Origin: Pseudomonadota bacterium
GTDB lineage: Bacteria; Pseudomonadota; Gammaproteobacteria; Xanthomonadales; Xanthomonadaceae
Assembly (NCBI GenBank): GCA_023461075.1
Contig: JAEWNY010000006.1
Coordinates: forward strand, 1 to 11,288
DNA length: 11,288 nucleotides
Direction of reading: 5' to 3'
The notes below the pieces were generated by a model. It was not told the origin of the DNA. It did not search any database and saw only the letters and a list, made by a program, of their open reading frames with translations. Positions 1 through 7,870 of the stretch are shown here, piece by piece. Position 1 is the first letter of the stretch, and every line of letters starts with the position of its first letter. A program made the position numbers and the translations under genes.

Positions 1-264
1 GGCCCGAACCGCCTGCATGCCACCGCTTGGGCGGGCTGGTGGCTGGTGTCCGCGCTGTCGATGCTGTTGTTGGCCGTGGCGCGAGGCATTCCGGTCTGGG
101 TGCGCGGGTTGAGCCTGGCCTGCGCCGTCACTCTGCCGGTGCTGCTGTTAGTCGTGCCGATGACCGGCCAAGCCGGGCTGGCGCAACGATTGGCTATCGC
201 GATCTGGCTCGGCTGGTGGTGGCTGCTGGCGGTCGCGTTTAATAGATACGCCGCGGACGGTTAG
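1..264 (+). CDS. 3' end of a multi-pass membrane protein, possibly DUF998
   Basis: The frame is open from the first base and ends at TAG (262-264), so only the last 87 residues are present and the start lies outside the window. The fragment is very hydrophobic, with about three membrane spans: roughly residues 9-29 (Trp-rich, around AWAGWWLV), 34-56 (around ACAVTLPVLLLVV) and 63-82 (around AIWLGWWWLLAVAF), ending in a short polar tail. The opening GPNRLH followed by a hydrophobic span, and a GLAQR loop before the last helix, resemble the C-terminal half of DUF998 membrane proteins. That family call is by eye and tentative; no function is known from it. A GTG at 46 could be mistaken for a start, but coding continues upstream of it. 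The stop overlaps that of the convergent gene on the other strand. Confidence 0.6.
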   Translation, partial: GPNRLHATAWAGWWLVSALSMLLLAVARGIPVWVRGLSLACAVTLPVLLLVVPMTGQAGLAQRLAIAIWLGWWWLLAVAFNRYAADG

Positions 265-1285
265 CCCGCCAAGCGCTGCCCCGAAGTCGTCCAGGACACA
301 GGCCAGTCATCGGGCAGGAAGCCGGTGCACGCGGGCATGGTCGCGTACTCGGCCAGCTTGAATTCGCGTCCGTCGTAAACCCAGCTGGCCGCCTCGCCAC
401 AGTCGCCGATGCCGCGGCCCTTGGCGAAGTGGCTGAGGCGCGCGGCGGCGGGATCGAAGTCGACGAAGGTCAGGTCGTCCAGCACGCCGCCCGGGACCGG
501 CAGTTGCACGCGCTCCATGGACGCCGGGTTGCCGCGATCGGTCCGGTACAGCGGCCCGCCTTCCTGATAGGCGCCGCGCCAGCAGATCACCGATACCAGT
601 GCATGCGCCTTGTCCAGCGCGAATGCCTGGCCCGGCGTCTCGGGGCCGGCTTCGCAGTCCTCGATGTCGGCGCGTGCCCGACGCGTCGCCGCCTCCAGCA
701 ATTGGCCTTGTTCCCGCGTGTCCAGCGTTGGTGACAACGGTGCAGGGCGCAACACCGCGGCGGTGCGCGGACCGGGGATGCTGCTCGGCGCCTGGTTGCC
801 CTTGCGGATCCATGCCGATGGCGTGTCCAGGCGCTCCTGCGTTTCATCGATCAGCAACAACGCGGCGCTGAGGCCCTTCAGCGAAAGGTTTGCAAGTCGC
901 TGCCGTCGGCGGTGTCACTGCCGACTTCTAGTTCCTGTGCATCGCGGATTGTTTGGATGAAACGATCGATGGCGCGCGCGTCGGTGCTGCGGTACTGGTG
1001 TTCCTCGTAATGCCAGCCGGCCATATCCTGCAGGCCGCCGTCCGCACTCACTTGCGACCCGCCGTTGAGTACGGCCTCGACAGCGCCCATCGCGCCTGCA
1101 GCGCGTCGGACCAGCATCCCACCCCAACCCGACTGCTCGGCATCGTTGCTGTGCGCGGCGCAGTTGCCAAGGTTGTCGCAGACCACGCGCCAGTCGCGCA
1201 ATTGGCGGTCAAGCGGCTCGGCGGCGTGCGCCTGCGCAAACAGGCAAACGGACAGTCCGGCGGTGATCATGGCGAGGCGACGCAT
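261..1285 (-). pseudogene. DUF1176 periplasmic protein, split by a one-base frameshift
   Basis: Two consecutive minus-strand frames make one DUF1176-type protein. The first part (1285 to a TGA at 878-880) has a signal peptide at residues 1-21 (MRRLAMITAG through AHA), then DWRVVCDN and a second Cys at 42, the usual DUF1176 opening. It ends after DLQTF. Read one base back, the sequence continues SLKGLSAALLLIDE and stays open to TAA (261-263), ending with the family's GDCG, W-x-YDG-x-EF, a late Cys and DDW-x-x-SW. One extra T beside the TTT at 884-886 (coding strand) would restore a protein of about 341 residues, a normal family length. Codon use is normal on both sides, so the lesion is recent or a sequencing error. 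The ATG at 1285 is chosen over an upstream in-frame ATG at 1324 because it has an AGGAGA site and starts the signal peptide. It lies 46 bases behind the amidohydrolase gene and may be cotranscribed. The family's function is unknown to me. Confidence 0.8.
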
Positions 1286-1290
1286 GCTGC

Positions 1291-1296
1291 TCTCCT
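1291..1296 (-). promoter_or_regulatory. Ribosome binding site for the DUF1176 gene
   Basis: The minus strand reads AGGAGA five bases before the ATG at 1285. This picks that start over the in-frame ATG at 1324, whose extra 13 residues would lie ahead of an evident signal peptide. Confidence 0.7.
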
Positions 1297-1331
1297 GATT
1301 CGATGCACGCTGCGATGAGGGCAAGAAAAGC

Positions 1332-2630
1332 TCAGGGCCGGCGATGGACCTTGCCGTCCTTCATCACGAAATCGACCTGCATGACGGTGTTGATGTCGAT
1401 GCTGGGGTCGCCCGGCATCGCCACGATGTCCGCGCGCAGGCCGGTCTCGATCGCCCCTTGTTCCTTCTCCGCGCCCAGAACTCGCGCCGCGTTCCAGGTC
1501 GCCGACTGCAGCGCGAAGGTCGCCGGCATCCCCGATTCGACCATGTAGACGAACTCGCGCGCGTTGTCGCCGTGCGGGCCGACGCCCATGTCGGTGCCGA
1601 AGGCGATCGGCACGCCGGCGCGGTACGCCTTGCCCGCGGTGTCTTGGATCAACGCACCGATGCGCGCGGCTTTCGGGCGGACGATCTCCGGGAAATAGCC
1701 ATCGATCTTCGCCTTGTCGGCGACGAAGCGACCCGCATAGATCGTCGGCACGAACCACGCGCCTTTCTGTTTCATCAGCGACATCACCCGCTCGCTCATG
1801 TAGCTGCCGTGCTCGATGCTGGTGACGCCGCCTTGCACCGCGCGATACATGCCTTCCTCGCCGTGCGCGTGGGCGGCGACGTGGTAGCCGTAGTCCTTCG
1901 CGGTATCGACGATCGCCTTGACTTCCTCCACGGTGAATTGCGGCGCATCGCCGGACTTGGCGTAGGAGAGCACGCCGCCGGTCGCGGTGATCTTGATGAC
2001 GTCGCTGCCGTCCTTGTAACGCTGACGCACCGCCTGCCTTGCATCGTCGATGGAATTGATCACGCCCTCGGTCGGACCGGGCGGGCCGACAAGATGCTGC
2101 AGCACGCTGTTCATGCCATTGGTGGGATCGGCATGGCCGCCGGTGGTGGCGATCGACTTGCCGGCCGCCCAGATCCGCGGCCCTTTTACCAGGCCCTGGT
2201 TGATCGCATCGCGCAGGTGCGGGCTGACCTCGCCGCCGAGGTCGCGCACGCTGGTGAAGCCGGCCATCAATGTCTTCTCCGCGTAGCCGACGCTGCGGAA
2301 GGCGAAATCGATGTCGTCGAGGCGAAAGCCTTCGGAATAACTCTGCGGCGAGGACTCGCTGCCCAGGTGCACATGCAGGTCGGTCCAGCCCGGGCTGCAG
2401 CTATGGCCGGAAAGATCGATGACCTCGGCACCCGCAGGTGATTGGCGGCCGCCGAGAATCTCGGCGATGCGGCCATCGCGGACCACGATCGTGTGAGCGC
2501 CCAGCATCCGCGCCGCCTTGCTGTCGAACAGGCGCTCGCATTGCAGGGCGATGCGCGTGGCGGGCCCGTCGGCGGCCAGGGCGGGCAGGGCGGCAGCGCC
2601 CAGTACGGCGGCGGCGATCAAGCGGATCAT
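1332..2630 (-). CDS. Exported amidohydrolase, Xaa-Pro dipeptidase-like
   Basis: A 432-residue metal-dependent hydrolase of the amidohydrolase superfamily. Residues 1-19 form a signal peptide (MIRLIAAAVLGAAALPALA), so it probably acts in the periplasm. Metal ligands expected for the TIM-barrel fold are visible: HVH at 86-88, the candidate carboxylated lysine K213 in DVIKITATGG, H254/H256 in AAHAHGEEG, H274 in SIEHG and D347 in AFGTDMG. The C-terminal part returns to the small beta domain (GLRADIVAMPGDP). The overall pattern matches the group annotated as Xaa-Pro dipeptidase or imidazolonepropionase-like; characterised members cleave dipeptides or N-acyl amino acids, and the exact substrate cannot be read here. 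The ATG at 2630 is preferred because of a strong GGAGGAA and the signal peptide; the frame stays open upstream into leuS but without coding character. It is divergent from leuS, and the DUF1176 gene follows on the same strand. Confidence 0.88.
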   Translation of the reverse strand: MIRLIAAAVLGAAALPALAADGPATRIALQCERLFDSKAARMLGAHTIVVRDGRIAEILGGRQSPAGAEVIDLSGHSCSPGWTDLHVHLGSESSPQSYSEGFRLDDIDFAFRSVGYAEKTLMAGFTSVRDLGGEVSPHLRDAINQGLVKGPRIWAAGKSIATTGGHADPTNGMNSVLQHLVGPPGPTEGVINSIDDARQAVRQRYKDGSDVIKITATGGVLSYAKSGDAPQFTVEEVKAIVDTAKDYGYHVAAHAHGEEGMYRAVQGGVTSIEHGSYMSERVMSLMKQKGAWFVPTIYAGRFVADKAKIDGYFPEIVRPKAARIGALIQDTAGKAYRAGVPIAFGTDMGVGPHGDNAREFVYMVESGMPATFALQSATWNAARVLGAEKEQGAIETGLRADIVAMPGDPSIDINTVMQVDFVMKDGKVHRRP

Positions 2631-2635
2631 GTGGG

Positions 2636-2642
2636 TTCCTCC
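2636..2642 (-). promoter_or_regulatory. Strong Shine-Dalgarno of the amidohydrolase
   Basis: The minus strand reads GGAGGAA with a five-base spacer to the ATG at 2630. It fixes that start in a frame that remains open a further 54 codons upstream. Confidence 0.75.
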
Positions 2643-2691
2643 CCGGTGTGATGGCGAGGATGCCACGACCTGGAATCCCTGCGTGATCCGG

Positions 2692-2720
2692 ATGACGCCG
2701 ATGCTGCGCTGCGGTAGGCT
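2692..2720 (+). promoter_or_regulatory. Candidate sigma-70 promoter for leuS
   Basis: ATGACG (2692-2697) and TAGGCT (2715-2720) are separated by 17 bases. The first shares the TGAC core of TTGACA; the second keeps the T, A and final T of TATAAT. Transcription would begin near 2727, giving a leader of about 23 bases with no Shine-Dalgarno. It sits in the 119-base spacer between divergent genes. The match is modest, so this is an inference. Confidence 0.35.
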
Positions 2721-2749
2721 GAACGGTCCGACCTGCCCCGATTCGACCC

Positions 2750-5497
2750 ATGTCAGACGAAGCCGCATCCCCCCCTCCTTACGAGCCTGCAAGCGTCGAG
2801 GCCGCCGCGCAGCGCCATTGGTCGGACACGCGCGCGTTCGAGGTGAAGGAAGGCAGCGACAAGCCCAAGTTCTATTGCCTGTCGATGTTCATGTATCCGA
2901 GTGGCGCGATGCACATGGGCCACGTCCGCAACTACGTGATCGGCGATGCGATCAGCCGGTACAAGCGGATGACCGGCCACAACGTGCTGCAGCCGATGGG
3001 CTGGGATGCGTTCGGCCTGCCGGCCGAGAACGCGGCGATCAGGAACAAGACCGCGCCGGCGGCCTGGACCTACGCCAACATCGGGCACATGCGCGGCCAG
3101 CTCGACCGGCTCGGCTTCGCCTACGACTGGAGCCGCGAGGTCAGCACCTGCAAACCCGACTATTACGTGCACGAGCAGCGCATGTTCGTACGGCTGATGA
3201 AGAAGGGCATCGCCTATCGCCGAAACGCCGTGGTGAACTGGGACCCGGTCGACCAGACCGTGCTGGCCAACGAGCAGGTGGTCGATGGCCGCGGTTGGCG
3301 CACCGGCGCGCTGGTCGAGAAGCGCGAAATCCCGCAGTGGTTCCTGCGCATCACCGCCTACGCGCAGGAACTGCTCGATGGCCTGGACACGCTCGATGGC
3401 TGGCCGGAATCGGTCAAGACCATGCAGCGCAACTGGATCGGTCGCAGCGAGGGGCTGGAGATCGCGTTCAAGGTGGATGGTGAAGCCGACGCATTGAGCG
3501 TGTTCACCACTCGCCCGGACACGCTGATGGGCGTGACCTTCATCTCGATCGCCGGCGAGCACCCGCTGGCGATCAAGGCCGCCGCGAATAATCCGGAGCT
3601 GGCCGCCTTCCTGCAGGAATTGAAGCGCGGCGGCGTTTCCGAAGCGGAACTGGAGACGCAGGAAAAACGCGGGATGGCCACCGGCCAGTGGGCAATCCAT
3701 CCGGTCACCGGCGAGGACGTGCCGATCTACGTCGCCAACTTCGTGCTGATGGGCTACGGCACCGGTGCGGTGATGGCGGTGCCGGCGCACGATCAACGTG
3801 ATTGGGAATTCGCCAAGGCCTACGGCCTGCCGATCAAGCCGGTGATCGCCACCGCCGAGGTGCGCGATGCACTGGCCGAAATCGCATCGCACGTCGCCCA
3901 CAAGGATGACCCGATGGCGGCGGCGCTGGGCGCGCACGCGCCGATCGACGTCATCGAGACCGATGCCGCGGTGAAGGTGGTCGATGACTACCTGCGCCGC
4001 ATCAACGACGAAGGCGCGATGACCGAACGCGGCTTCCTGATCGATTCGGGCGAATACAACGGCCTCGACTACCAAGGTGCATTGGATGCACTGGCGGCGC
4101 GTTTCGAAGGCGAGGGCAATGGCCGTCGCCGCATCAACTATCGCTTGCGCGACTGGGGTGTCAGCCGCCAGCGTTACTGGGGCTGCCCGATCCCGGTGAT
4201 CTATTGTGCCGACTGCGGCGCGGTGCCGGTACCGGAAGACCAGTTGCCGGTGGTGCTGCCTGAGGACGTCGCCGATGCGTTCGCCAGCGGGCAGGTGGTC
4301 TCGCCGATCAAGGCCGACCCCACGTGGCGCAAGACCACGTGCCCGACCTGCGGCGAGCCGGCCGAGCGCGAGACCGACACCTTCGACACCTTCATGGAAT
4401 CGAGCTGGTACTACGCGCGTTACACCTCGCCCGGCGCCGCCGACATGGTCGATGAACGCGCGAACTACTGGCTGCCGGTGGACCAGTACATCGGCGGCAT
4501 CGAGCACGCGATCCTGCACCTGATGTATTTCCGCTTCTATCACAAGCTCCTGCGCGACGCGGGCCTTGTGTCGAGCGACGAGCCGGCATCGCGACTGCTG
4601 ACCCAGGGCATGGTGATCGCCGATACGTTCTGGCGCGAGAACGCGGATGGATCGAAGGACTGGATCAACCCGGCCGAGGTCGAGGTCGACCGCGACGAGC
4701 GCGGCAAGATCGTCGGTGCACACAGCCGGGTCGACGGCGGGCGCGTGCAGATCGGCGGCACCGAGAAGATGTCGAAATCGAAGAACAACGGTGTCGATCC
4801 GCAGGCGATGGTCGACAAGTACGGCGCCGATACCGTGCGCCTGTTCTCGATGTTCGCCGCGCCCCCGGAACAGTCGCTGGAATGGAGCGAGGCCGGCGTC
4901 GATGGCATGGCGCGCTTCCTGCGCCGGCTGTGGCGCGATGTCCACGCGCATGCCGCCCAACCCGATCATCCCGAGGTGGAAGTGTCGAAGCTGGACGCCG
5001 CGCAGAAAACCCTGCGCCGGCACGTGCACGAAACGATCCAGAAGGTCGGGGACGACTACGGCCGCCGCCACAGCTTCAACACCGCGATCGCCGCCTGCAT
5101 GGAGCTGCTCAACCACCTCGGCAAGTTCGCCGACATGAGCGAGCAGGGCCGTGCGGTGCGTCATGAGGCATTCGAAGCGATGGTGTTGATGCTGAGTCCG
5201 ATTACCCCGCACATCAGCCACGCGTTGTGGCAGGTGCTGGGCCATCCGGAAACGGTGCTGGAGGATGTCGCTTTCCCCGAGGCCGATCCGGAGGCACTGG
5301 TGCGCGATGCGGTCACCCTGGCGGTTCAGGTCAACGGCAAGCTGCGCGGGCAGATCGAGGTCGCGGCGGATGCACCGAGCGACGCGGTCGAGGCTGCGGC
5401 GATGGCTGCGCCTGCAGTCGCAGCCTTCCTGGAAGGGCAGACGGTGCGCAAGGTGATCGTGGTGCCGGGGCGGGTGGTCAACATCGTCGCCGGGTGA
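2750..5497 (+). CDS. leuS: Leucyl-tRNA synthetase
   Basis: Class Ia aminoacyl-tRNA synthetase that charges tRNA-Leu in the cytoplasm; 915 residues. The Rossmann catalytic fold shows the HIGH-type signature as HMGH (55-58), preceded by MFMYPSGAM, and the KMSKS loop at 673-677. The CP1 editing domain includes GYGTGAVMAVPAHDQRDWEFA. A zinc-ribbon region has Cys pairs at 486/489 and 531/534. The leucine-specific segment with DWINPAEVEV lies just before KMSKS, and the anticodon-binding and C-terminal domains end with VQVNGKLRG and VVPGRVVNIVAG. The length is greater than the roughly 860-880 typical of gammaproteobacteria, and much of the excess seems to be in residues about 370-421 of the editing domain. 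The ATG at 2750 has no clear Shine-Dalgarno, but N-terminal homology (YEPASVEAAAQRHW) begins right after it. It heads the run leading to lptE, 65 bases downstream. Confidence 0.98.
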   Translation: MSDEAASPPPYEPASVEAAAQRHWSDTRAFEVKEGSDKPKFYCLSMFMYPSGAMHMGHVRNYVIGDAISRYKRMTGHNVLQPMGWDAFGLPAENAAIRNKTAPAAWTYANIGHMRGQLDRLGFAYDWSREVSTCKPDYYVHEQRMFVRLMKKGIAYRRNAVVNWDPVDQTVLANEQVVDGRGWRTGALVEKREIPQWFLRITAYAQELLDGLDTLDGWPESVKTMQRNWIGRSEGLEIAFKVDGEADALSVFTTRPDTLMGVTFISIAGEHPLAIKAAANNPELAAFLQELKRGGVSEAELETQEKRGMATGQWAIHPVTGEDVPIYVANFVLMGYGTGAVMAVPAHDQRDWEFAKAYGLPIKPVIATAEVRDALAEIASHVAHKDDPMAAALGAHAPIDVIETDAAVKVVDDYLRRINDEGAMTERGFLIDSGEYNGLDYQGALDALAARFEGEGNGRRRINYRLRDWGVSRQRYWGCPIPVIYCADCGAVPVPEDQLPVVLPEDVADAFASGQVVSPIKADPTWRKTTCPTCGEPAERETDTFDTFMESSWYYARYTSPGAADMVDERANYWLPVDQYIGGIEHAILHLMYFRFYHKLLRDAGLVSSDEPASRLLTQGMVIADTFWRENADGSKDWINPAEVEVDRDERGKIVGAHSRVDGGRVQIGGTEKMSKSKNNGVDPQAMVDKYGADTVRLFSMFAAPPEQSLEWSEAGVDGMARFLRRLWRDVHAHAAQPDHPEVEVSKLDAAQKTLRRHVHETIQKVGDDYGRRHSFNTAIAACMELLNHLGKFADMSEQGRAVRHEAFEAMVLMLSPITPHISHALWQVLGHPETVLEDVAFPEADPEALVRDAVTLAVQVNGKLRGQIEVAADAPSDAVEAAAMAAPAVAAFLEGQTVRKVIVVPGRVVNIVAG

Positions 5498-5502
5498 GCT
5501 GG

Positions 5503-5524
5503 CAGCCATCGGTTCAGCCATCGG
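5503..5524 (+). repeat. Short tandem repeat in the leuS-lptE spacer
   Basis: CAGCCATCGG occurs twice (5503-5512 and 5515-5524), separated by TT, so the period is 12 bases. It lies five bases after the leuS stop. It may be simple slippage; no function is apparent. Confidence 0.6.
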
Positions 5525-5562
5525 CATTGCCCGTTGACACCGCATCGGCCAGACTTGCCGCC

Positions 5563-6111
5563 ATGAACAAGCTGATCATCCCCCTCCTTGCCCTGCTGCT
5601 CGCCGGCTGCGGCTTCCATCTGCGCAATGCCCTCACCCTGCCGGTCGATCTCGGCCCGGTGCGGGTGGTCTCGCCGGACCCGTACAGCCCGCTGGCCGAA
5701 GCGCTCTCGCAGGCGCTGACCCGCGCCGGTGCCGCCGCCCCGGCCGACCCGACCGCGACCGAAGGCGTGGCGACGCTGGAAATCCTCTCGGAGCGCTGGG
5801 GCGATACCCCGCTTTCGCTGGATGAGCTGGGCCGTGCGCAGGAATTCAGCCTGCGCTATGCGACGGAGTTCGTGATGCGTGATGGCCAGGGCAAGGATGT
5901 GGTGCCGCGCCAGGTCATCGAACTCTCGCGTGATTACATCGCGCCCGCCACGGACTCGCGCGGCAAGGCCAGCGAGCGGGAGCTTTTGGCGCGCGAGCTG
6001 CGCCGCGACATGTCGGCGGCGGTGCTGCGCCGCATCGCCGTGGCCACGCGTTCGTCGGTCGCGCCCTCGGACGAGGACTTCACCCCGACCCCGGTCCCGC
6101 CGCGCAACTGA
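5563..6111 (+). CDS. lptE: LPS-assembly lipoprotein LptE
   Basis: Outer-membrane lipoprotein that plugs the LptD barrel and helps deliver lipopolysaccharide to the cell surface; 182 residues. The N terminus is a lipoprotein signal (MNKLIIPLLALLLAG) with lipobox LAGC, so Cys16 should be lipidated, followed directly by the family hallmark GFHLRNALTLP. Further on are the expected strand and helix segments (VRVVSPDPYSPLAEAL, EFSLRYATEFVMRD) and a charged amphipathic stretch with ELLARELRRDMSAAVLRRIA. The tail (residues about 163-182) is proline-rich and probably disordered. The frame is open further upstream into leuS, but the signal sequence fixes the ATG at 5563, which lacks a Shine-Dalgarno. 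Its place between leuS and holA is the usual gammaproteobacterial arrangement and supports the call. The stop is eight bases before the holA start. Confidence 0.95.
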   Translation: MNKLIIPLLALLLAGCGFHLRNALTLPVDLGPVRVVSPDPYSPLAEALSQALTRAGAAAPADPTATEGVATLEILSERWGDTPLSLDELGRAQEFSLRYATEFVMRDGQGKDVVPRQVIELSRDYIAPATDSRGKASERELLARELRRDMSAAVLRRIAVATRSSVAPSDEDFTPTPVPPRN

Positions 6112-6119
6112 ACGCACGG

Positions 6120-7151
6120 GTGGAAACCACCGCCGAACGCCTGCTCGCCCAGCTCCCGCGCGAAGCGCTGCGTCCCGCCTATCTGATCGCAGGCAGCGAG
6201 GCGCTGCGCGTGCTCGAAGCCGCCGATGCGGTCAGGGCGCAGGCGCGGGCCAGCGGCTGCGACGAGCGCGAGGTGTTCGATGCCGATGCACGCGATTTCG
6301 ATTGGAACATGGTCGCCGCATCGTTCGGAAATTTCGGGCTGTTCAGCAGCCATCGACTGGTCGAAATCCGCCTGCCCACCGGCAAGCCGGGCAAGGATGG
6401 CGCCGCGGTCATCAACGGGTTCTGCGCCGACCCGCCCGATGGCGTGACCCTGCTGGTGGTGGCCGGCGACTGGAGCCGTTCGCATGCCGGCAAATGGAGC
6501 GAAGCGATCGCCGCCGCCGGCCATGTCGCCATCGCCTGGCCGGTGAAACCGCACGAACTGGTGGATTGGGTCGAGCGCCGCCTGCGCGCCAAGGGCGTGC
6601 GCGCCGATCGCGATGCCGTCGCCCAACTCGCCGCGCGGGTCGAAGGCAACCTGCTGGCCGCCGCGCAGGAAGTCGACAAACTCGCGCTGTTGGCCGAAGG
6701 TCGCGTGCTGGATGTCGACACGATGCAGTCGCTGGTCGCCGATGCGGCCCGCTTCGATGTGTTCCGCCTCACCGATGCGGCGTTGAACGGCCAGCCGGCG
6801 CAGGTCTCGCGCGTGCTGGCCGGGCTGCGCGCGGAAGGCGAGGTCATTCCCGCCTTGCTCGGCATGGTGGTGCGCGAATTGCAGATCGCAGAGAAACTTG
6901 CGCAAGTGCAGGCGCGTGGCGGCAACCTCAATGCCGAATTCAAGGCGCAGCGCATCTGGGAATCAAAGCAGGCGCTGTACCTGCGCGCGCTGAAACGGCA
7001 CGAGGCCGCGCGCTGGACGCGGTTCCTTGCCGCGGTGGGTGAAGTCGACCGCATCGCCAAGGGTCGTGCATCCGGTGATGCCTGGCTGGCGTTGGAGCGC
7101 TTGCTGGTCGCCGTCGCCGAGCCGCGCGCGATGCCGCTGCTGGCGCATTGA
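6120..7151 (+). CDS. holA: DNA polymerase III subunit delta
   Basis: Delta is the subunit of the clamp-loader complex that opens the beta sliding clamp; 343 residues, a normal length. It begins at GTG 6120 with ERLLAQLPREALRPAYLIAGSEALRVLEA, where the family has an ATP-site-like loop that is degenerate, as expected because delta does not bind ATP. Other recognisable landmarks are FGLFSSHRLVEIRLP (about 72-86), VEGNLLAAAQEVDKLALL (174-191), the lid-domain FDVFRLTDAALNGQ (212-225) and a helical collar domain with GMVVRELQIAEKLA (248-261). No Shine-Dalgarno precedes the GTG, and translation may be coupled to lptE, which ends eight bases earlier. Its TGA overlaps the possible TTG start of nadD. 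The context leuS-lptE-holA-nadD strongly supports the identity. Confidence 0.96.
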   Translation: METTAERLLAQLPREALRPAYLIAGSEALRVLEAADAVRAQARASGCDEREVFDADARDFDWNMVAASFGNFGLFSSHRLVEIRLPTGKPGKDGAAVINGFCADPPDGVTLLVVAGDWSRSHAGKWSEAIAAAGHVAIAWPVKPHELVDWVERRLRAKGVRADRDAVAQLAARVEGNLLAAAQEVDKLALLAEGRVLDVDTMQSLVADAARFDVFRLTDAALNGQPAQVSRVLAGLRAEGEVIPALLGMVVRELQIAEKLAQVQARGGNLNAEFKAQRIWESKQALYLRALKRHEAARWTRFLAAVGEVDRIAKGRASGDAWLALERLLVAVAEPRAMPLLAH

Positions 7152-7168
7152 ACGGCGCCCTGAACCAC

Positions 7169-7813
7169 ATGCTGCGCATCCAGTACGGCGGCACCTTCGA
7201 TCCCGTGCACCAGGGCCATCTCGCCGGCGCGCGTTCGGCGCGCGACCGATTGCAGGCCGAAGTCTGGCTGATGCCGGCCGCGGACCCGCCCCACAAACCA
7301 CCGACCGAGGCCGATGCGGGCCAGCGCCGGGCGATGCTCCAACTCGCCGTGACCGGTCAGTCCGGATTGCATGTCGACGATCGTGAGCTGCATCGCGATG
7401 GCCCCTCGTACACCATCGACACCCTGATCGCACTGCGCGGGGAGCTGGGCGATGCCGCGCCGCTGGCGATCCTCATTGGCGCCGACAGCTTCCTCGACCT
7501 GCCTTCATGGCGGCGCTGGCGCGAACTCACCGATCATGCTCACATCGTGATCGCCGAACGGCCGGGCAGCGTCATCGACCCGGCCCATCTGCCGCCGGAG
7601 TTGCGCGATTTCGCCGACCCGCGTTGGCGGGTGCGTGCCGCTGACCTGCAGGCATCTCCGGTCGGCCTGCTGCTGAGGCTGAAACTGCCGCTGCGCCCGG
7701 AATCCTCCAGCGAACTGCGGCGGCGCATCGCCGACGAGGAGTCTTGGCGCGTCTGGACCCCGGAGCCCGTGGCCGCCTACATCGTCCAGCACCGGCTGTA
7801 CGGAGCGCGCTGA
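7169..7813 (+). CDS. nadD: Nicotinate-nucleotide adenylyltransferase
   Basis: Transfers AMP from ATP to nicotinate mononucleotide, making deamido-NAD in the NAD pathway; cytoplasmic. The 214 residues show the nucleotidyltransferase opening GGTFDPVHQGH (7-17) with the HxGH motif at 14-17, the NadD-specific MPAADPPHKP (35-44), GADSFLDLPSWRRW (104-117), and SSSELRRRI (179-187) in place of the usual ISSTxIR. A TTG at 7148, overlapping the holA stop in TTGA, would add seven residues and couple translation to holA. The ATG at 7169 is chosen because homology starts immediately there; neither start has a Shine-Dalgarno. The order holA-nadD-rsfS is standard in gammaproteobacteria. Confidence 0.95.
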   Translation: MLRIQYGGTFDPVHQGHLAGARSARDRLQAEVWLMPAADPPHKPPTEADAGQRRAMLQLAVTGQSGLHVDDRELHRDGPSYTIDTLIALRGELGDAAPLAILIGADSFLDLPSWRRWRELTDHAHIVIAERPGSVIDPAHLPPELRDFADPRWRVRAADLQASPVGLLLRLKLPLRPESSSELRRRIADEESWRVWTPEPVAAYIVQHRLYGAR

Positions 7814-7835
7814 CGGCGGGTTCATCCCGGCGCGC

Positions 7836-7841
7836 TAGAAT
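7836..7841 (+). promoter_or_regulatory. Candidate -10 element before rsfS
   Basis: TAGAAT matches TATAAT at five of six bases, within GCGCTAGAATCC in the 57-base spacer between nadD and rsfS. No convincing -35 element lies 16-18 bases upstream. It could give rsfS and rlmH a transcript of their own, starting near 7848. Confidence 0.35.
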
Positions 7842-7870
7842 CCACGCATCCCACACCCGAGAATCGCCGC

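Noticed and set aside
1344..2441. A plus-strand frame of 365 codons opposite the amidohydrolase
   Set aside because: Its composition is that of an antisense shadow (Arg, Ala, His and Asp heavy), and the opposite strand carries metal-ligand motifs in order.
2631..2792. Upstream extension of the amidohydrolase frame into leuS
   Set aside because: The signal peptide and GGAGGAA fix the start at 2630; the extension would overlap leuS and put 54 residues ahead of the signal peptide.
5534..5539. Exact TTGACA before lptE as a -35 box
   Set aside because: The position 17 bases downstream is GCCGCC, and the nearest -10-like hexamer (CAGACT) is only ten bases away, so it does not form a usable promoter.
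2753..5545. A minus-strand frame open for about 930 codons opposite leuS
   Set aside because: It is the antisense shadow of a certain gene. It is His/Asp/Val-rich with no recognisable domain; long antisense frames are expected when high-GC third positions suppress stop codons.
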